This document shows positions 1-13,660 of a stretch of 64,000 nucleotides of DNA, in pieces. The translations under genes were made by a program, and so were the position numbers. Below the pieces are notes generated by a model. That model had not been told where the DNA came from and made no database searches. It worked only from the letters and a program-made list of their open reading frames with translations. This stretch comes from Triatoma infestans (lineage: Eukaryota; Arthropoda; Insecta; Hemiptera; Reduviidae). The DNA lies in NCBI GenBank assembly GCA_011037195.1, contig JAAEAF010002648.1:1-64000 (forward strand), in the 5' to 3' direction. Each line of letters begins with the position of its first letter. The stretch's first letter is position 1.

Positions 1-2048
1 ATTTTTTTTTTTATGTTAAGGCACAAGTATTTAACACAACACAATCTTATAGAAATTTTAACTTTTACTGAAAATGAGTCCAGTTACTTTTCAAATTGAA
101 GACAAGCTCAAAAAATATGTCTTATCTAAGAAACAAAAAAAAAAATAGTTTTGCTAAGATAAATTCTGTAACTCCAAATCGATTGAAAATGGAGTAGCAA
201 AATGTGTATGTATATTATTTGCAGATGAACTGTAATTTACCTGCATTTTTTTTTTTGAGTTGTCTAATTTCCTACCATTCTCCCGTATTAACATTAATAT
301 TTAATTTGTCCTTCATTCTCCCATACGATGTGATATTCCAAAAGCTTTAGGCGATTTTGTTGTTTATGAGTGATGATTTGTTATTATTTTGTTAGACACC
401 TATCTTTCCGATCATAATACATTCTGTGGAGTATTCAGGCAAGATGTATCAAACTGTGCGAAATTCTAGTAGCCAACCTAGGAAAAATAGTTCATTAAGA
501 CATAGTTTTTTTGAAATTCTTGAGGACGTATTACAGTTGTCTTCACTTTTCTTGACTACAGGACTTCTTTTTTTTAAATTAAGTTAAAGCATTCCTTTAG
601 CTTAAGCTTTTACTACAATGAGGTTTTCATTTAAAAAAATAGTTATTTGTATAGTTTTTAATAGTAATTAATTGGATTCTTTCCTTTGTTATTGAGCTAA
701 ATAATATACAACTATGTTTAATAATAGATGGTCCATTTTCAAATGTCAAACGTAAGAAAAATTCAAGTTATAACTAGAGGAAATTTCTTTATATACTTTT
801 GAAATGTCTAGTTTTCACCATGGAGGTTACATTTTTTAATTCTCTCAGTTTTGAAAATGAGCGTTTTCCATTGCAATTTGTAACCCACCCTGAATGACAA
901 AATATTTTCAAGTAATATAAATACCCCCTATGGGTTTAATAGTATTGATAATTTCCAATAGGCATCTTTACATAAATGTAGTCGTCCTCCGACTTCTAAG
1001 TCGAGAAAGCTTTTAGGTAATGGGCTTACAAAAGTACGAGGTTTGTAATAATTACTAAATAATTTTTTTTTATTTAGTAAATAATCAATCAACAATCAAT
1101 TGCTAAACTTACAAAATTGCTGGCTGACGTATCAAACAAATTATTATTATTATTATTATTTATAATTATTAAATAGTGTAAAGTGAATCAGTTACAAAAA
1201 ATGAATTTTCTGTAAACAATGAAATTCCAGTAAAAAGAGATGAAATGCTGGGCTTTGTTCTTAAAGTTGAATAGTATAATGTAAAAGTAAACATTTTCTA
1301 CATAATGAAGTCTTTCACATTTAACAGTATGAAGGCATGTGCCTACATTTGCAACTGAGTATACGATGTCGGCAAGTGTATATTTTCTATTGTACAGTTT
1401 TTTGTTTTTTTTAAGGTTACTTCTTTAATAGAGGGGAAGTACTTTACTCCTCCCAGCAAGGTTTCTCAGCTACCACTACCATCTCCTCTCTTGCATTTTC
1501 CCGCAAGTATGTTTCTTTTCTGTCAACAAGAAAACCCCCGCGTCTTGGGCTAGGACTATTCCTGCATGTCTATTGTATTCATAGTTACCTGAGACACGGT
1601 TATAATAACTTCCTATTCCAGTTGTAAGAATGCTTTCAATTAAGAGTATCTAGGCTGATTTCCTTGCTTCAGAAGATTCCATGCCCTTTGCCTTGGTGTT
1701 AAATATTCATATAAAGTCGGCTAGAACTGCACTACCATTGTCCAAGTGTAAAAAATGGCGGACGGACTCAGTGGTCAGAAAGTTCACAATTATAATCATG
1801 TCATTCACCTTCTATAAACCAAATACATGGATTTACAAATTATTTTTATGAAACCTACAGCAACATGAAGCGCTAGATGTTTCATCAATGGATTATTTTC
1901 TTGCTTGCTACAATAGTACTGTCTAGGGGAAGTATATTCAAAGAAAAATAATATTGTGCTTAATAAACGATTTAATCACTATGAAGTAGTTGGAACTGGA
2001 CTAGCATTTCTTAGTTGGATGTGGGCTACATTTCTTCAGAGTTGTTGG

Positions 2049-2124
2049 CCTTGCAGGCTTACCAATATGAATGGTATATTGACACCTTCAGCATGTTACA
2101 TATAGCCATATAGGGCCTGCAAGG
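2049..2124. repeat. short inverted repeat
   Basis: CCTTGCAGGC at 2049-2058 is matched by its reverse complement GCCTGCAAGG at 2115-2124, and the sequence between partly pairs (accaatatgaatgg against catatagg). It is about 76 bp and could be a small foldback or MITE remnant. No target duplication was found. Confidence 0.4.
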
Positions 2125-3237
2125 TAATTGATGAGTGCAAACTGGTTTAGCATACCCACACTTTAAAGTTATACTTTACGACGACTACATTTTATATAGA
2201 AACACTCAAGGAAGCGATAATAGATCTTTAAGTTTTTCAGCTTTGCAGTCACAGAAGAGATAATATACAACATAGACATGATTATGTTGGATTTTACTGA
2301 CAAGTAAAACGAGTGAAAATTGTACATAATCCCATAAATCAGTGATAATAGTACCGCGATATGATCCAAGTTTTTTTTAATTTACAGTAACATCACCATA
2401 GAAACAAGTCCCATATGAATTCTTTTCACATTTTGGCGTCCAGAATTTGCACATCCGTTTGATCTATCTAACCTATATAGTGAGCTGCCACTTATATTTC
2501 ATGTTTCTGCAGGGCCGAGTAATTTTATTTAGTCCTGATATTATTGAAAATTCACTTCTGATGATATTTGCATTTCTTCAAACATTTACCCTTAATATAA
2601 TAATATTGTATTATTTGTTTTTGTTTCAATATGACGCGCGAAGAGACTGCTATGTGCCTGGCTGCTACTTTGATGGCGTTGTAGAAAATTATAAACAAAA
2701 GGTTGATAAATAAAACATTCGGTAAATTTGAGATAGCCCTATCAATAGTATAATAAACAAATACATTTACAGTTGAGAATATAGCATAATTAGCGTTTCA
2801 CATGTCGATTGAATTCTCAATTATAATCATAGTGGTAGAAGTTATTGAACATTGGTTATTGTAAAGTGATTGAATTCACCCTTCGATGAATTGTTTTGAA
2901 GAGATCGAAGGTGTATTGAGTAGTAGTGCAAGTTTGTTTTGTGCATTTTAATAATACAATATAATATAAATATGATTCATAAAAATGTTTATCATTGAAT
3001 ATAATTTAAATAGAATCTTTGAAGGCCGATCCTTTACTTATTGCGTCTAGAACACTTCTCATCAATCTAGAACTATTCAATCTAGCACTTAGGCATCGAT
3101 TAATCATATCGCCCCGAACGTTATGATTATATCACATCTTAACCGGTTCCTTACTCCGTTGGCACTCGTGCCACTGACACGTTTTTCTTTTAATCAGTGA
3201 GTTGACACACCTTACACACATATGTAACTATTCTACT

Positions 3238-3499
3238 TCAGATATTGGCACCTCGAAGATTCACATTACAGAAAGCGTATATTTTAGATGTAGGAGGGGG
3301 AAGGGAATTGGATAAGGATAGACATTCCCTAGTATGGGGCCCCCTACATGACCATGCCCCCCTTATGAATTCTGAGGAGAGCTCCCTTCGCTGCCCTCTC
3401 AATCTCAGAGGGCAGAGGTGACAGATTGAGGATAACCTCAATCCCAATTGTGGGACAAGTTCTCACGGCCCCTGACATGCACAGCATGCAAAAAAAAAA
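3238..3499 (+). other. GC-richer island ending in an A-run
   Basis: This stretch is clearly richer in G and C than its surroundings and ends in a run of about eleven A (3489-3499). That shape suggests a retroposed sequence such as a SINE or a processed RNA copy. I do not recognise a tRNA, 5S or 7SL head and found no target duplication, so its nature is open. Confidence 0.3.
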
Positions 3500-5469
3500 A
3501 TCTTTATAAGAGAAGAAACACTAACATAAAATCAACAAAAAAATTGTTAGAAGACATTCAAGTAAACTTATTTATTTGGACGTTCTCAAACAATTTTTTT
3601 ATTTTATTTTATGTTATTTTCTTTTAAAGATTTTCATTTTTTCCTTGCACTAAACAAAAAAAAAGAAAAAGAAAATAGAAGCGCTTTCTCCTTAAAATAA
3701 CAGTGGAATAATTGCTCCCAGTTACAATATGGACAAGATGTAACTGTTGATAAGAATAGCGGCCCTGTATCTCTTATTTTTCCTTAATTACTTTCCCTAC
3801 AATTACCCTATAATTTTAATCATTTTTATGTAAAAACTTTAAAAAAATAATCATTAAGACCATGTTCTAAGCAAATATGAACAAAATACAGTATTAATAT
3901 ATGGTGAAATATATGTTTTACGAACAATAAACAATTTACATTGTAATATACTTTGTGATATTATTTTCCAAAAAAAAAAAAGCACAAGAAGATGCTAATA
4001 TTTTACAGGGCTAAATATGTAAATATAAAACATTGTAGTATAAAATTAATATATATACTTGATAGTTTTAAAAGTTCACTTTTAAGTATATATACATATG
4101 TCATTTAAGTTCAAATTAATCAGTATTATGGAATTATATTGAGCATCAAATTTATAAACTGTAGATATTGAAGAAAATATGTACATAAACAAACAAAAAG
4201 AAGATAGATAAAACATTAAAAAAAAAAAAATACCATTTTTAAGAATGATATAGAACATATATTTGATAACTGAGTATACTGGTAACTGAGTTCCCTATAA
4301 ACCAAAAACTTATAGAGAGACTACATATTTCTTATAAATAGTTGTAACAGCTTCATAATTATCATTTTACTTGAATTACTCTCAAATAATGCTTATAGAT
4401 AATGAGAAAAATATCAACTTAAGTATTAAAAAAAACTATTGAAATATCATTATTATAATTATTATTCTATTTGAAAGATTTTATTAGTGGTTTTTTATTT
4501 GGTCATTGAATAAGTTATATATATATTTCAATAAACAATCCATATTTATAACTTATTCAGTAAAAGGAATTTAATCAAATTATTTTTATTTAGACAAATT
4601 ATAAAATAGTCTTTGTGCCTTCTGATCTTTGTAGTATGTGATGATAAAAAAAACTATATATATATATATATTCCCACAAAATGTATCTACTATAAAATAG
4701 ACGTCAACATTGGATGGTTATAATAATATTATAAATTATTGTGTGCAGCCCAATATTGTAATAAACATGTTTCTTGATGGCTCTCATTTTATAGTTAATT
4801 TTTTATTGAATTGTTTCAAATATGTTGTTAATTTCATAAAAGGTGTAACCAATGTAACATCCTAAAAATAGAAGCTGTTGGTACTTTCTGTTTATGCCCA
4901 AACATTAGTAATTGTTTTGTCTATGCATATAAATTTTAATAGAACCCTGTTTGAGAATTAAATAGCTGTATCTGGGAATAAAAGTTATTGTTAATATTTC
5001 ATTGTATGATAGAAGCTTGGGACTTTGAGGTTGAGTAGACCATGGTTTATTTTCTAAGGATTCGATGAAAAATTAACTTTTAGTAACTTGAGATTATATC
5101 CTACACAAAAGTTTGCAGATATATAAAAACTAATTGTACCATCAAAAATGTGGAAAGCAATATTAAAATTTATTCTTTTAATGCAATTAAAACTGGTTTT
5201 CTGGATATCTATTCTTGAATCTCATAAAATTGGTGCTTTCATTTTGACATAATATCTTGATTTGATTTCGACATTTTGATGACAATATACATGTTTTCTG
5301 TAAAATATTGATAATAAATACTGAATCACGAGTATATATAGGTTTAATTTATCTTCATACATTCCTTAGATAAATATCTTTTGTTGAGTGAAATTGGATA
5401 AATCAATTAATGATACTTAATCTAAATTATAATTTACATTAAATAATATTCAGATAAAAAATGTAAAAA

Positions 5470-5560
5470 TGGATTTTGAAGTTTGGTCAGAAAAACAAAC
5501 ATTTTTCAAATGTTACCGACGTCTCGGCAAATTTACTGCCTTTTTCAGGGTGTGTGCAAA
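5470..5560 (-). repeat. decayed hammerhead-like repeat (Penelope tail type)
   Basis: Read on the minus strand, the segment has CCTGAAAA, a hairpin of the GGCA..TGCC kind and GAGACGTCGG, followed by TTTGTTTTTCTGACC. The same order recurs at 33991-34060 and 60795-61003. Two core bases differ from a hammerhead (G8 and A13 changed), so this copy should be inactive. Confidence 0.45.
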
Positions 5561-7829
5561 GGTTGCAAAGCACATTACAATCAAAAAAATAAAGAATTCT
5601 ACAAAAAATAATAAAATAGTTTGCAAATCTTTACTAATCCAACTGTACCGTAGCTCATGCATATGCTACAGAAGTTAAACACAAAACTTCACAATCTTCT
5701 ATAAATAAAAAAAAAAGAACTTATTACAATTTTTATTTTGTGCTGTAATTATTAATAAATACAAAATCTCATTTATTAAAAAAAAAAAATTGTGGAATTG
5801 TAAATTAACCCAATTTTTTATCCAGTTTAATAGAAGCGCAACAAAATTGCAAACTATTGACTAATAATAAAAATAATCACACTAAAAAAAAGTTTGATAA
5901 TTTTTCTATTGAAACTGCAATAGTAAATTGTATTCAGTAGGTTTTTTCTGTTTTAACTAGCTATTATATTTTATTACAAAAATTTCATTTTTGTAATATT
6001 TACATAAAGAAGAGTAAACTGGCAAAGAGATTCCTAACTAATATAGTTTTATATAACACAGAATGTAAGTTTTTAGGGCCGGTAATATTTTTTGTGCTAT
6101 CCTCTTTTATTCAAAACAAAACAAAAATTATTTTAACAAAGTAAATAATAACAACGATGAAAAAGTAAATTTATACTCGCGATTCGGAGCAATGTCAATC
6201 TCTATAAATATTTTCTAAACAAATACAATGCCATAACAGTTGCACGCAATTCTTTGTTCCAATACCCCTTCTAGAGGTTCCCTCCTAGGCTAGTATTGAT
6301 CCTATACATAATAAGTCCTATATACATAAATTAGTACTTCTGTAGTTATATTATTTGTTTATACTTCAATTCTATTGGGAACTTTACCTTGTTTTATAGA
6401 GCTTCTTTTACTTAAAATTCAAGGTCAAAACATTCATTCTTGGAAGTATGGGCGCCAACTTGAACAAATATATTGGGAACCCAAATTATATACTCCTATG
6501 CAGCTGCTCTTTTTATTAAATTTTCTAATTCTGCCCAGCCGTCTCCCTCACTTATTTACTTACTTATGTCTGCGGGCACATTTATTACTTCTTTTTTTTA
6601 ATAATAATCTGTAATATAAGGAGTTTTCCTGCTGATGGGCTTTCCGAACGTTATGATGGCTCAGGCTTTTGATGCATGTCTTGTGTCTTTTCAGGTTTGA
6701 AAAGCATTTTTTATCTGAAAACATGAGCGAGGACTCGATAAGAGAAAACGTCAGAAGCATGCCTCCCACTTTCGTTTAATATAAAAATGAAATTATATTT
6801 TATTTGTCCTTAAAAACAATCTGGCGTAAATACCTTTCAATTGTATCCTTCGTTTTTTAAGATATATCTTAATATCTCTTGATCAGAACCAGTCTTTCCA
6901 AATCTATGTCATCATGCTAAACATTCTTGAACTCCTCTGACTCTTCTAAGTGAAGAATTCAGCGTTTACCATGAATTCTTATGACTTGTAATGAGGTTTC
7001 AGACTCTCAATGATAGTGCAAATGACTAATTCTAGGAATCAGAGTACAATAAACTAAATGCTACTCAATCATAAGACTAGGCACTTACAGTGTTATTGTT
7101 AAAAATGCGAGATTATTCTATAAAATCAAGATAATTTCAGCAAAGTAGAATTTATATCGTTTATTATTTGCATTTTCAGAAATTTTTAGTTTCGAAATTT
7201 TATTTTTATTCATTTAATTATTTTTTTTCTATCTTATAGGTTTACATAATCCTCTTACAAGGAGTTGGAATTTTGTATACTGCCACATTATTTCATTAAT
7301 AAACAAATATAATCTGAAACAAAAATAGATATATATAAAATAAATTTAATTAATTTTACTTAAATTTGCGGCGTTTATAACAAATAAAATTAATATTATT
7401 TTACTTTTCTACTATGTTAATCAATAATCATCAAATGAGTAAAGTCTAATTTATCTTTCATCGATGACTTAGTTATCTGTTTCAGTAACTGGTTATGGCA
7501 TTACAAACATACAAAAAATGATATTCATTATCTTGTTTGTTTCTATTACCTAATTTAAAAGTCTCACACAGAAAAATTATAATTTGTCTTAACCAGTGCA
7601 AAATTCTACTAACTTGCCTTTTGTCATTAGAGAGTGACATTTTTATTTTTTAAATTTTTTATTTCTTATATTCGAAATATTATCTGGATTACTACCTAAA
7701 TATGTTTTCTTAGGATAATATTGTATTTAAAAATTATACCAAGTGGCATTTATATGTCTTTTTTATTGTTGTACAATATTATTCAAGTTGTTAAAAACGT
7801 GATTTAGATCAAAACATGTCAAGCCTGCA

Positions 7830-8190
7830 AGCCGGTCACGGCTGCAGAGATGAGGTTTCTTCGTCGTATTGAAGCGAAGACTAGGCGAGATAGCTAAGAA
7901 ATGAGAGAATAAGAAGTAGCCTGGAATTTGAATCCCTAGTGAAAAGGATGGAGACGCGCCAGCTAAAGTTAGGAAAATGAGATATTTGATGGAGATCAGA
8001 AGTGAAGGAAAACGGCCCAGAGGAAGGCAAGGAATACCTTGAGTATTCTATCAAGGTTTAAACACGGCAATCAATGGCTTCCATGAAAAGAATAGCACAG
8101 GATAAAGTCAGTGGAATGCATGGTTAGAGGCATGATAACTGGCTCGACGCTGAAAGCCATTAGAGTCTTAGAAAAAGAAAAAGAACATGC
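7830..8190 (+). mobile_element. LINE 3' end fragment inserted in foldback arm
   Basis: With frameshifts, the plus strand reads like the C-terminal tail of a non-LTR retrotransposon polyprotein: an LRRIEAKTRRDS-like start, then ETRQLK, then a basic EGKRPRGR motif typical of the region after reverse transcriptase in jockey/RTE-like elements. It is short, interrupted by stops and ends in AAAAAGAAAAAG. It sits inside the left arm of the foldback and separates blocks that are continuous in the right arm. Confidence 0.5.
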
Positions 8191-8787
8191 CAAGTTTAAA
8201 CATTATATCAAAATACTGGAAGAGTAGTGAATTTTTGATATAGTATGAGAAACACGTGCAATTAAGAAGTTAAACTTTGCATATTGTTGTTATAGGTTGA
8301 TTTTGAAAAGTGTTACTGGAGGCCTAAAAAGGGATATTATGATTGATTAATTAATAATTAATAAAGGATGATTTCAGCAAACATTTTTTCAAAGAGTGGT
8401 CGGTCTCATGGATCCATCATCGGAACTTGATAATGTAAAGTTGAGATGACACTCAATTTGTGACGTTAAAAGAAGCAAGATCCGGAGGGTAGTATTTTAT
8501 TTGCAATACGTAGGATACAATACATAGAATTTTTTATTTATTTCGCTAATTACCGCTGCAGTTAAAGCGACACTGAATAAAAACAAAAAAAATAGGATTT
8601 TTTATTTATTTTTCACTCACATATGTAATATATTACAATATATTTTTTTTTTTTTGCTATTGCTCACTGCTGATACTGTTAGCTTGAGAATCTTAAGTGG
8701 AGAAGCCATCCAGCGATGACACTCCTGGCATAGTTAGGGCATTTAGTTGCGAAGGTTATGCAATACAAACGCCACTTCACAATATAT

Positions 8788-8821
<34 letters not shown>
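8788..8821. repeat. (TAA)n microsatellite
   Basis: About eleven AAT/TAA units in a row inside the loop of the large foldback. Shorter trinucleotide runs of the same kind occur at 1141-1160 and 39421-39442. Confidence 0.9.
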
Positions 8822-8824
<3 letters not shown>

Positions 8825-9460
8825 TATTTAGCCAACATTTATAACAGACAAATGTAAAAAAGAATCTACAGCATTGGTACTAACCCCTCCAAATCATGCT
8901 TCTAATAACTTCACAAATTCAGTGTCGTCTCAACTTTCGAATATGAACATGAACATTACTCATGTCTTGTAAGTCCACAGTTTGAAAGTTTTTTCTATTA
9001 TTTTAAAAAGTCATTTAAATTATTCCTTATTCTGAAAATCATCCATTATAAATTTTAGGACTCCAATATAACATTCAAAATTATCCTGTAACAAGAATAA
9101 GCAAATTTTAACTTCTTGATAGCACATGTTTCTCATTCTATACATTAAACTTTTTCAAAAATTGATCTCAAATCGCAGTATGAATAACTCTTGTTAATTA
9201 CTACATGCAAGTATGTAAGTGCTTTCACTTATTTGGCAATGCTTTAAATCTAAATCACGTTTTCAGCAACTTTTATAATACTGCACAATGATAAAAAGAT
9301 AAATAAATACCACTTAGTATTATTTTTAAAGACCTTATTGTCCTAAGATAATTTGTATCCAAATAATATTACGCGTGTAAAAAAAAAAGGATTTTATAGT
9401 TTTTATTTTTTCATAGAAGTGACATACAAATTTCGGAGAATAAAATTGGTTCATTCAATC

Positions 9461-10968
9461 AATTTTAAAGTAATGAAAATTAGACTCCAGAACTTTACTA
9501 AATTATTTCTGTAAGCATTAATCATGTTTATTTTAGTACTTTTAATGCAATCATAAAAAAGATGTTGATAATTAATTCTAACATCGTAAATAGATGTTAG
9601 AAGTTTATACCAGTTAAAAAGCATCTTAAAACTGCAGTAATTTTGAACTAGTCGTTAAAAGCTGTTTTTCCAGCATCAATAAAATCTTTAGCCACAAGAT
9701 AATCATTCTTTTAAACACTTAATTGAAGCTTGTGTGTGTCCCGTATCTATTCGCACTTAAGCATTGGACCTAAACAGGTAATTGTAATATTTTTTTAAAC
9801 AATAACAATTGGCCTTAATCAATATGGAAGAAGCCCAAATTTCTGTAAGTTATAAAATTATACTTTCTGCTAAGTAAGTAAAAGTAATTTTTTATAACGC
9901 TTGTACACAGATTAAAAGCGACGGTCGCTCTCGCCTTTTGTGAGAACGGACAGGGTTCGATTGTCCAAGGTATTCTCGTGGGATTGTATTTACCCAACAT
10001 AGTGACTAAAAGCGTGGAACTATGTTAGTAGCAGTAGTACTCTGGTTACGAATGTCGAAAATCAGCGATAAGAACACGAGCGTGTTGACCTTGTTCTTAA
10101 TGAAACTCGACATGCAGGTCTTCACTCTTCATTGGCAGTTGCGTCAAGGGTTTTTATTAAAATATAACATCAGCGAAACATGACGGCTTCTAGCAATGTA
10201 ACCGCGACAAATTGAATCTACTTGCTCACTTATTTGGACAGAAAGTATTTGGGAGTCAATTTTACATTGAATATGTAAATTCAATTATTACTATATTGAC
10301 CAATATGGATTAAAGAATGGAACGCTAGGGTTCTGATAGCGTTCCAGCTTCCTAGGAATCTAAAATTCTTTGAACAATTACAGACAAAAAGAATCAATAT
10401 AGCTTAATGTCTTCAACAATAATGACGTCCAAATTCTTTCAAATTTGAAATAAACACCGCCATCCAAAATTGTTAAAAAAAAGTTTCTTATCTCTTTTAA
10501 CGCTTTCCGACTTGACCCTCTCCCGTCTCGTTTAGGTCTTCTACTTTTATCCCTACATTTACTGAGAATCTTCCAGACATTTCAAGCGCCGATAGCCTCG
10601 TGTTTACTCACAAATTTTATAGAGACCACAGTTGCCTGACCTTCTAAATTTTGGAGTGGGTATTAATCAGTAGCTTCTCCAATCCTTTATGTATAAATTT
10701 TGTATGTCTCAGTGATACTGCTTTTAGAAATGAGAATTAAAGAAGTATCAGTAAAATTTGTCATTTATTCATTCATTTTTAAAATATTAAAAACTATAAA
10801 TATTAATTAGAAATAAAAAGCGTACTTAATATTGAAACTGTATTCAGTTAAAAAGGCGGCAGGTTACTACAGTTTTTGTCCAGTTACCCAATATCTTGGT
10901 CCTTCAATACAGTTTTTAAATGGTTAATATTTTTACATAAAATGGTATTCAAATCTCTGGCCTTAAAA
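9461..10968. other. intergenic DNA, nothing recognised
   Basis: No coding exon, RNA gene or clear repeat boundary is visible. A GGTTCGATTG stretch near 9953 resembles a tRNA B box, but there is no A box or cloverleaf around it. Confidence 0.5.
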
Positions 10969-11395
10969 TTATAATGAGATGTTTGTATGGCTATAGCCAG
11001 AGGAGTTTTTAAAGAAAAAGAATTCTTTGTTGCTCTATGTTTCGGATACTCATTGTGCCCTTTAGGAGCTCTATAAAATTTATTGGAGAAAATACATTAT
11101 TGTACAATATTTTGGTTAAGAAAAGAAAGTTTTATAAGAAATAAAATAAATTTATATTCCTGTGTTATAATTTCTTCTGTTAATACTTCTTTAATTTAAA
11201 TTTTCCTTTTATTTGTTATAAATCGATGCACTTTTTCTTACAATACTGTACAATAATGAATTTTCTCCAATAAATTTTACAGAGCTCCTGAAGTTGAGCA
11301 CCAATGGTACGCGAAATGTAAAACAACAAAGAATTCTTTTTCTTTAAATACTCCTCTGGCCATTGCCGTACAAAATATCTCATTTTAATATTTTT
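10969..11395. mobile_element. foldback element, about 430 bp
   Basis: Left arm (about 10970-11125) and right arm (about 11245-11395) are imperfect inverted copies. GAGATGTTTGTATGGC pairs with GCCGTACAAAATATCTC, CCAGAGGAGTTTTTAAAG with its complement near 11345, and AAAGAATTCTTTGTTG with CAACAAAGAATTCTTT. The spacer is AT-rich and non-coding. This is the structure of a non-autonomous foldback or MITE. It shares no obvious sequence with the larger foldback at 7620-9460. Confidence 0.65.
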
Positions 11396-13224
11396 ACCTT
11401 TAATTTACCCCTCATGATATTATTATTTATTTCCCATGTCTTACAAAATCAATACCAGAGGATCTTTTAACTCATTCACATAATTTAAAAATAGTTAAAA
11501 TTCCAAGTTTTCCTTTTTCCAGAATTTGTATTAAAATTTTTTTTTCTATTTAATAAGAAAAAATAATTTTATATTTAATAGAAAGTATTGCTACAGTTGG
11601 ACAGTTTCTTGTATGAATAGTTATATAGTAAGCAAACAAAACATTAAAATCAAATTATTTATAACTGTTAAAGGAGTGTGTGATATTAATTTCCCCATGT
11701 GAACTAAAGTAATTTCTTCTATAAATTTTAGCTGCAAAAAAAGTACAATATTGTATAGAGAACTTTAAAATATCATCAAATTAATAATGAGGCTGCTATA
11801 ATTAAACATAATATGGTAGGATTTCGCCTTTGGAACATTAAAAAATATTGTTTATAAACCCTATGATTCCAATGATCCCACAGTGTTATATACTTTAATA
11901 AATAAAATTATAAACATATATGCTGATTCCAAAAAAAAATCTAAGATGTAATTATTAGGTGCCCAATGTGTTATTTATGAAGGCCGTTAAAATAAAATAC
12001 AAAAAATAAATATCTTATTTAATCTTATTAAATGTAATTTGTATGTGAAGAAGATCAAATTTTTAAAAATCTGCAACATGTCAATGCTGAAGATATTATA
12101 CCTTATGCTCATACTTCATGAATTTTGGTTTGATGTAACATCTCTGTAAATTTAATAATTTAAAAAACTATTAGCTGAATTGTTAATGTTATCAGGGTAA
12201 TATATCTATTACGGTGTTAAAACTTAATTCTCAAAATATAAATTGTCCTTCATTACATAAAAAAAGCTATGCATATTTTCTTATATTATAATTATGTTTA
12301 TATATAAAAAAAAAAAAATGCCCTAGCTAATTCAAAAATGATTCCCGATAATTATAATTTAGAGGGACCATAAATAGTAGCTTTTTGTTTGAATATTTAT
12401 TTCAAATTAAAAAATATATATTGTAAATTTACAACACTATCCTAACCTAAATAAAATATGCATCAACAAATTTCAAATTTAGTAAGCCCAGAAATTTTAA
12501 TACAGAGGACAGTTATATTTATATATTTTTAAATTTTATATTCATAAGTTTTTTCTAAAAAGTTTGAGTAACTAAAAATTTTATAATAAGCATTTGTAAA
12601 AACAACATGGAAAAATGTGTTTTTTTTTGTTGGGTTGGGTTAGCAGATACTTAAGGAATTTAAGTTACAGAAATATTAAGTTGAATTCAATTCTTCTTTA
12701 TTATGCACAGTACAGGAATATGTACTGGGTTCTTACAATAATATTAATGTTACTGAACGCAGCTACTAATTTTATTGCAACACACCCAGGCACAAACGAA
12801 TTAATACACTCACGTTTTCATCAAGTACATACAATATTAATAGATTGAATTAGACATGAACTCTTGCGACTACAAAAAGTGCAATGTGCGTGAAATAACC
12901 TAATCGATACTGTGTGTGTAATTCATGTAAACCTGGCTTCAAACATATTCACTTTGTCAGCCTTTAGATGCCATTTCAGAAGCCTGTATATTAGAAACCT
13001 TTGCAGAATATATCGCTTTTCTATAAAAGCACGTTGTAGTAAGAAACTGCGCGCTTCTGCTTTAAGTAATAATTTTTAAATTATTTTAATTGAAGTGAAA
13101 ACCATTTGATTAGGGATGAAGTTTTAAAAGAGCATAGTAAATAGAAGAAACCACATTTCAAGCTAAAATTATATTTCATTTATTACTGTTTATATTTAAA
13201 ATATTTGCTACTGAAAAACCTTAG
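11396..13224. other. intergenic AT-rich DNA, nothing recognised
   Basis: Poly-A/T rich, with no exon-like open frame, RNA gene or bounded repeat that I can support. Confidence 0.5.
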
Positions 13225-13660
13225 ATTTCCGGGTTGAGACCGCGTCAGTGATTTGCTATAAACCAACGTTTCGTCCATCGAAGTGGCTCTGGAAAACCGT
13301 CAATTATTCTTTCATTTGGTTTTCTCTCCTCCTTTTCCTGACAAAGGGCAGCAATGTTCTGCTTTGACCGAGTCCATCGCCTCTTTTTAGACAATATTCC
13401 AATTTTCTCTTCATTTCTTATGATATCTACGTCCGTGTTGTTTACTTGGGCCAGGACTTTGATCTCCTCAAAATTTATGCGTACCCAGTTGTAGACGAAT
13501 GTTCATTTGCAGACTTTTCCGTTTCGTTATGCCTGAAACAATATATTATGCTCTTTACTGCACATTTGACAAATCTTTTGGTATGTCCCACCTCAGCTGA
13601 AAGGAATCACATTTTAATTCTGTCTATGCATTTGTTGTTCTTGGAAGACGTATAGAAATG
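13225..13660 (-). mobile_element. Penelope-like element fragment (GIY-YIG C-terminus and hammerhead-like tail)
   Basis: On the minus strand, broken frames read a typical Penelope C-terminal series: ETEKSANEHSSTTGYA, then FEEVKVLAQ, then IIRNEEKIG and a final short arm before the stop. In the family this follows the GIY-YIG endonuclease. Just downstream on the same strand (13300-13262) is GGACGAAACGTTGG, the right half of the hammerhead-like motif seen at other loci, followed by TATAGCAAATCACTGACGCGG. The reverse transcriptase part is absent, so this is a 5'-truncated dead copy. Confidence 0.65.

Larger units (their letters stand above)
1..7600. other. AT-rich intergenic DNA, no gene recognised
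   Basis: Both strands are rich in short A and T runs and stop codons. The open frames here are 60-90 codons long, of low complexity, and match no family I know. I see no splice-framed exon series. A short inverted repeat, a GC-richer island ending in an A-run and one decayed hammerhead-like motif are listed separately. It could be flanking DNA or a long intron of a gene outside the window. Confidence 0.6.
7620..9460. mobile_element. large foldback element, about 1.85 kb
   Basis: The two halves are imperfect inverted copies. Matching blocks include ATCACGTTTT near 9255 against AAAACGTGATTTAGAT near 7797; a block with GAGAAAC and AAGAAGTTAAA at 8247-8275 against its complement at 9105-9145; and TGAGATGACACT near 8440 against its complement near 8925. 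The centre (about 8510-8880) is a loop containing a TAA microsatellite. A LINE tail (7830-8190) interrupts the left arm and has no counterpart in the right arm, so it came later. No ORF is visible, so it is non-autonomous. Exact ends and target duplications were not resolved. Confidence 0.6.

Noticed and set aside
2447..2713. 88-codon plus-strand open frame
   Set aside because: Hydrophobic, low complexity, no homology recognised and no splice or promoter context; probably chance.
6640..6700. CTGCTGATGGGC...GAACGTTATGATG as another hammerhead copy
   Set aside because: The CTGANGA box and GAAAC are not both recognisable and no hairpin of the right shape forms between them.
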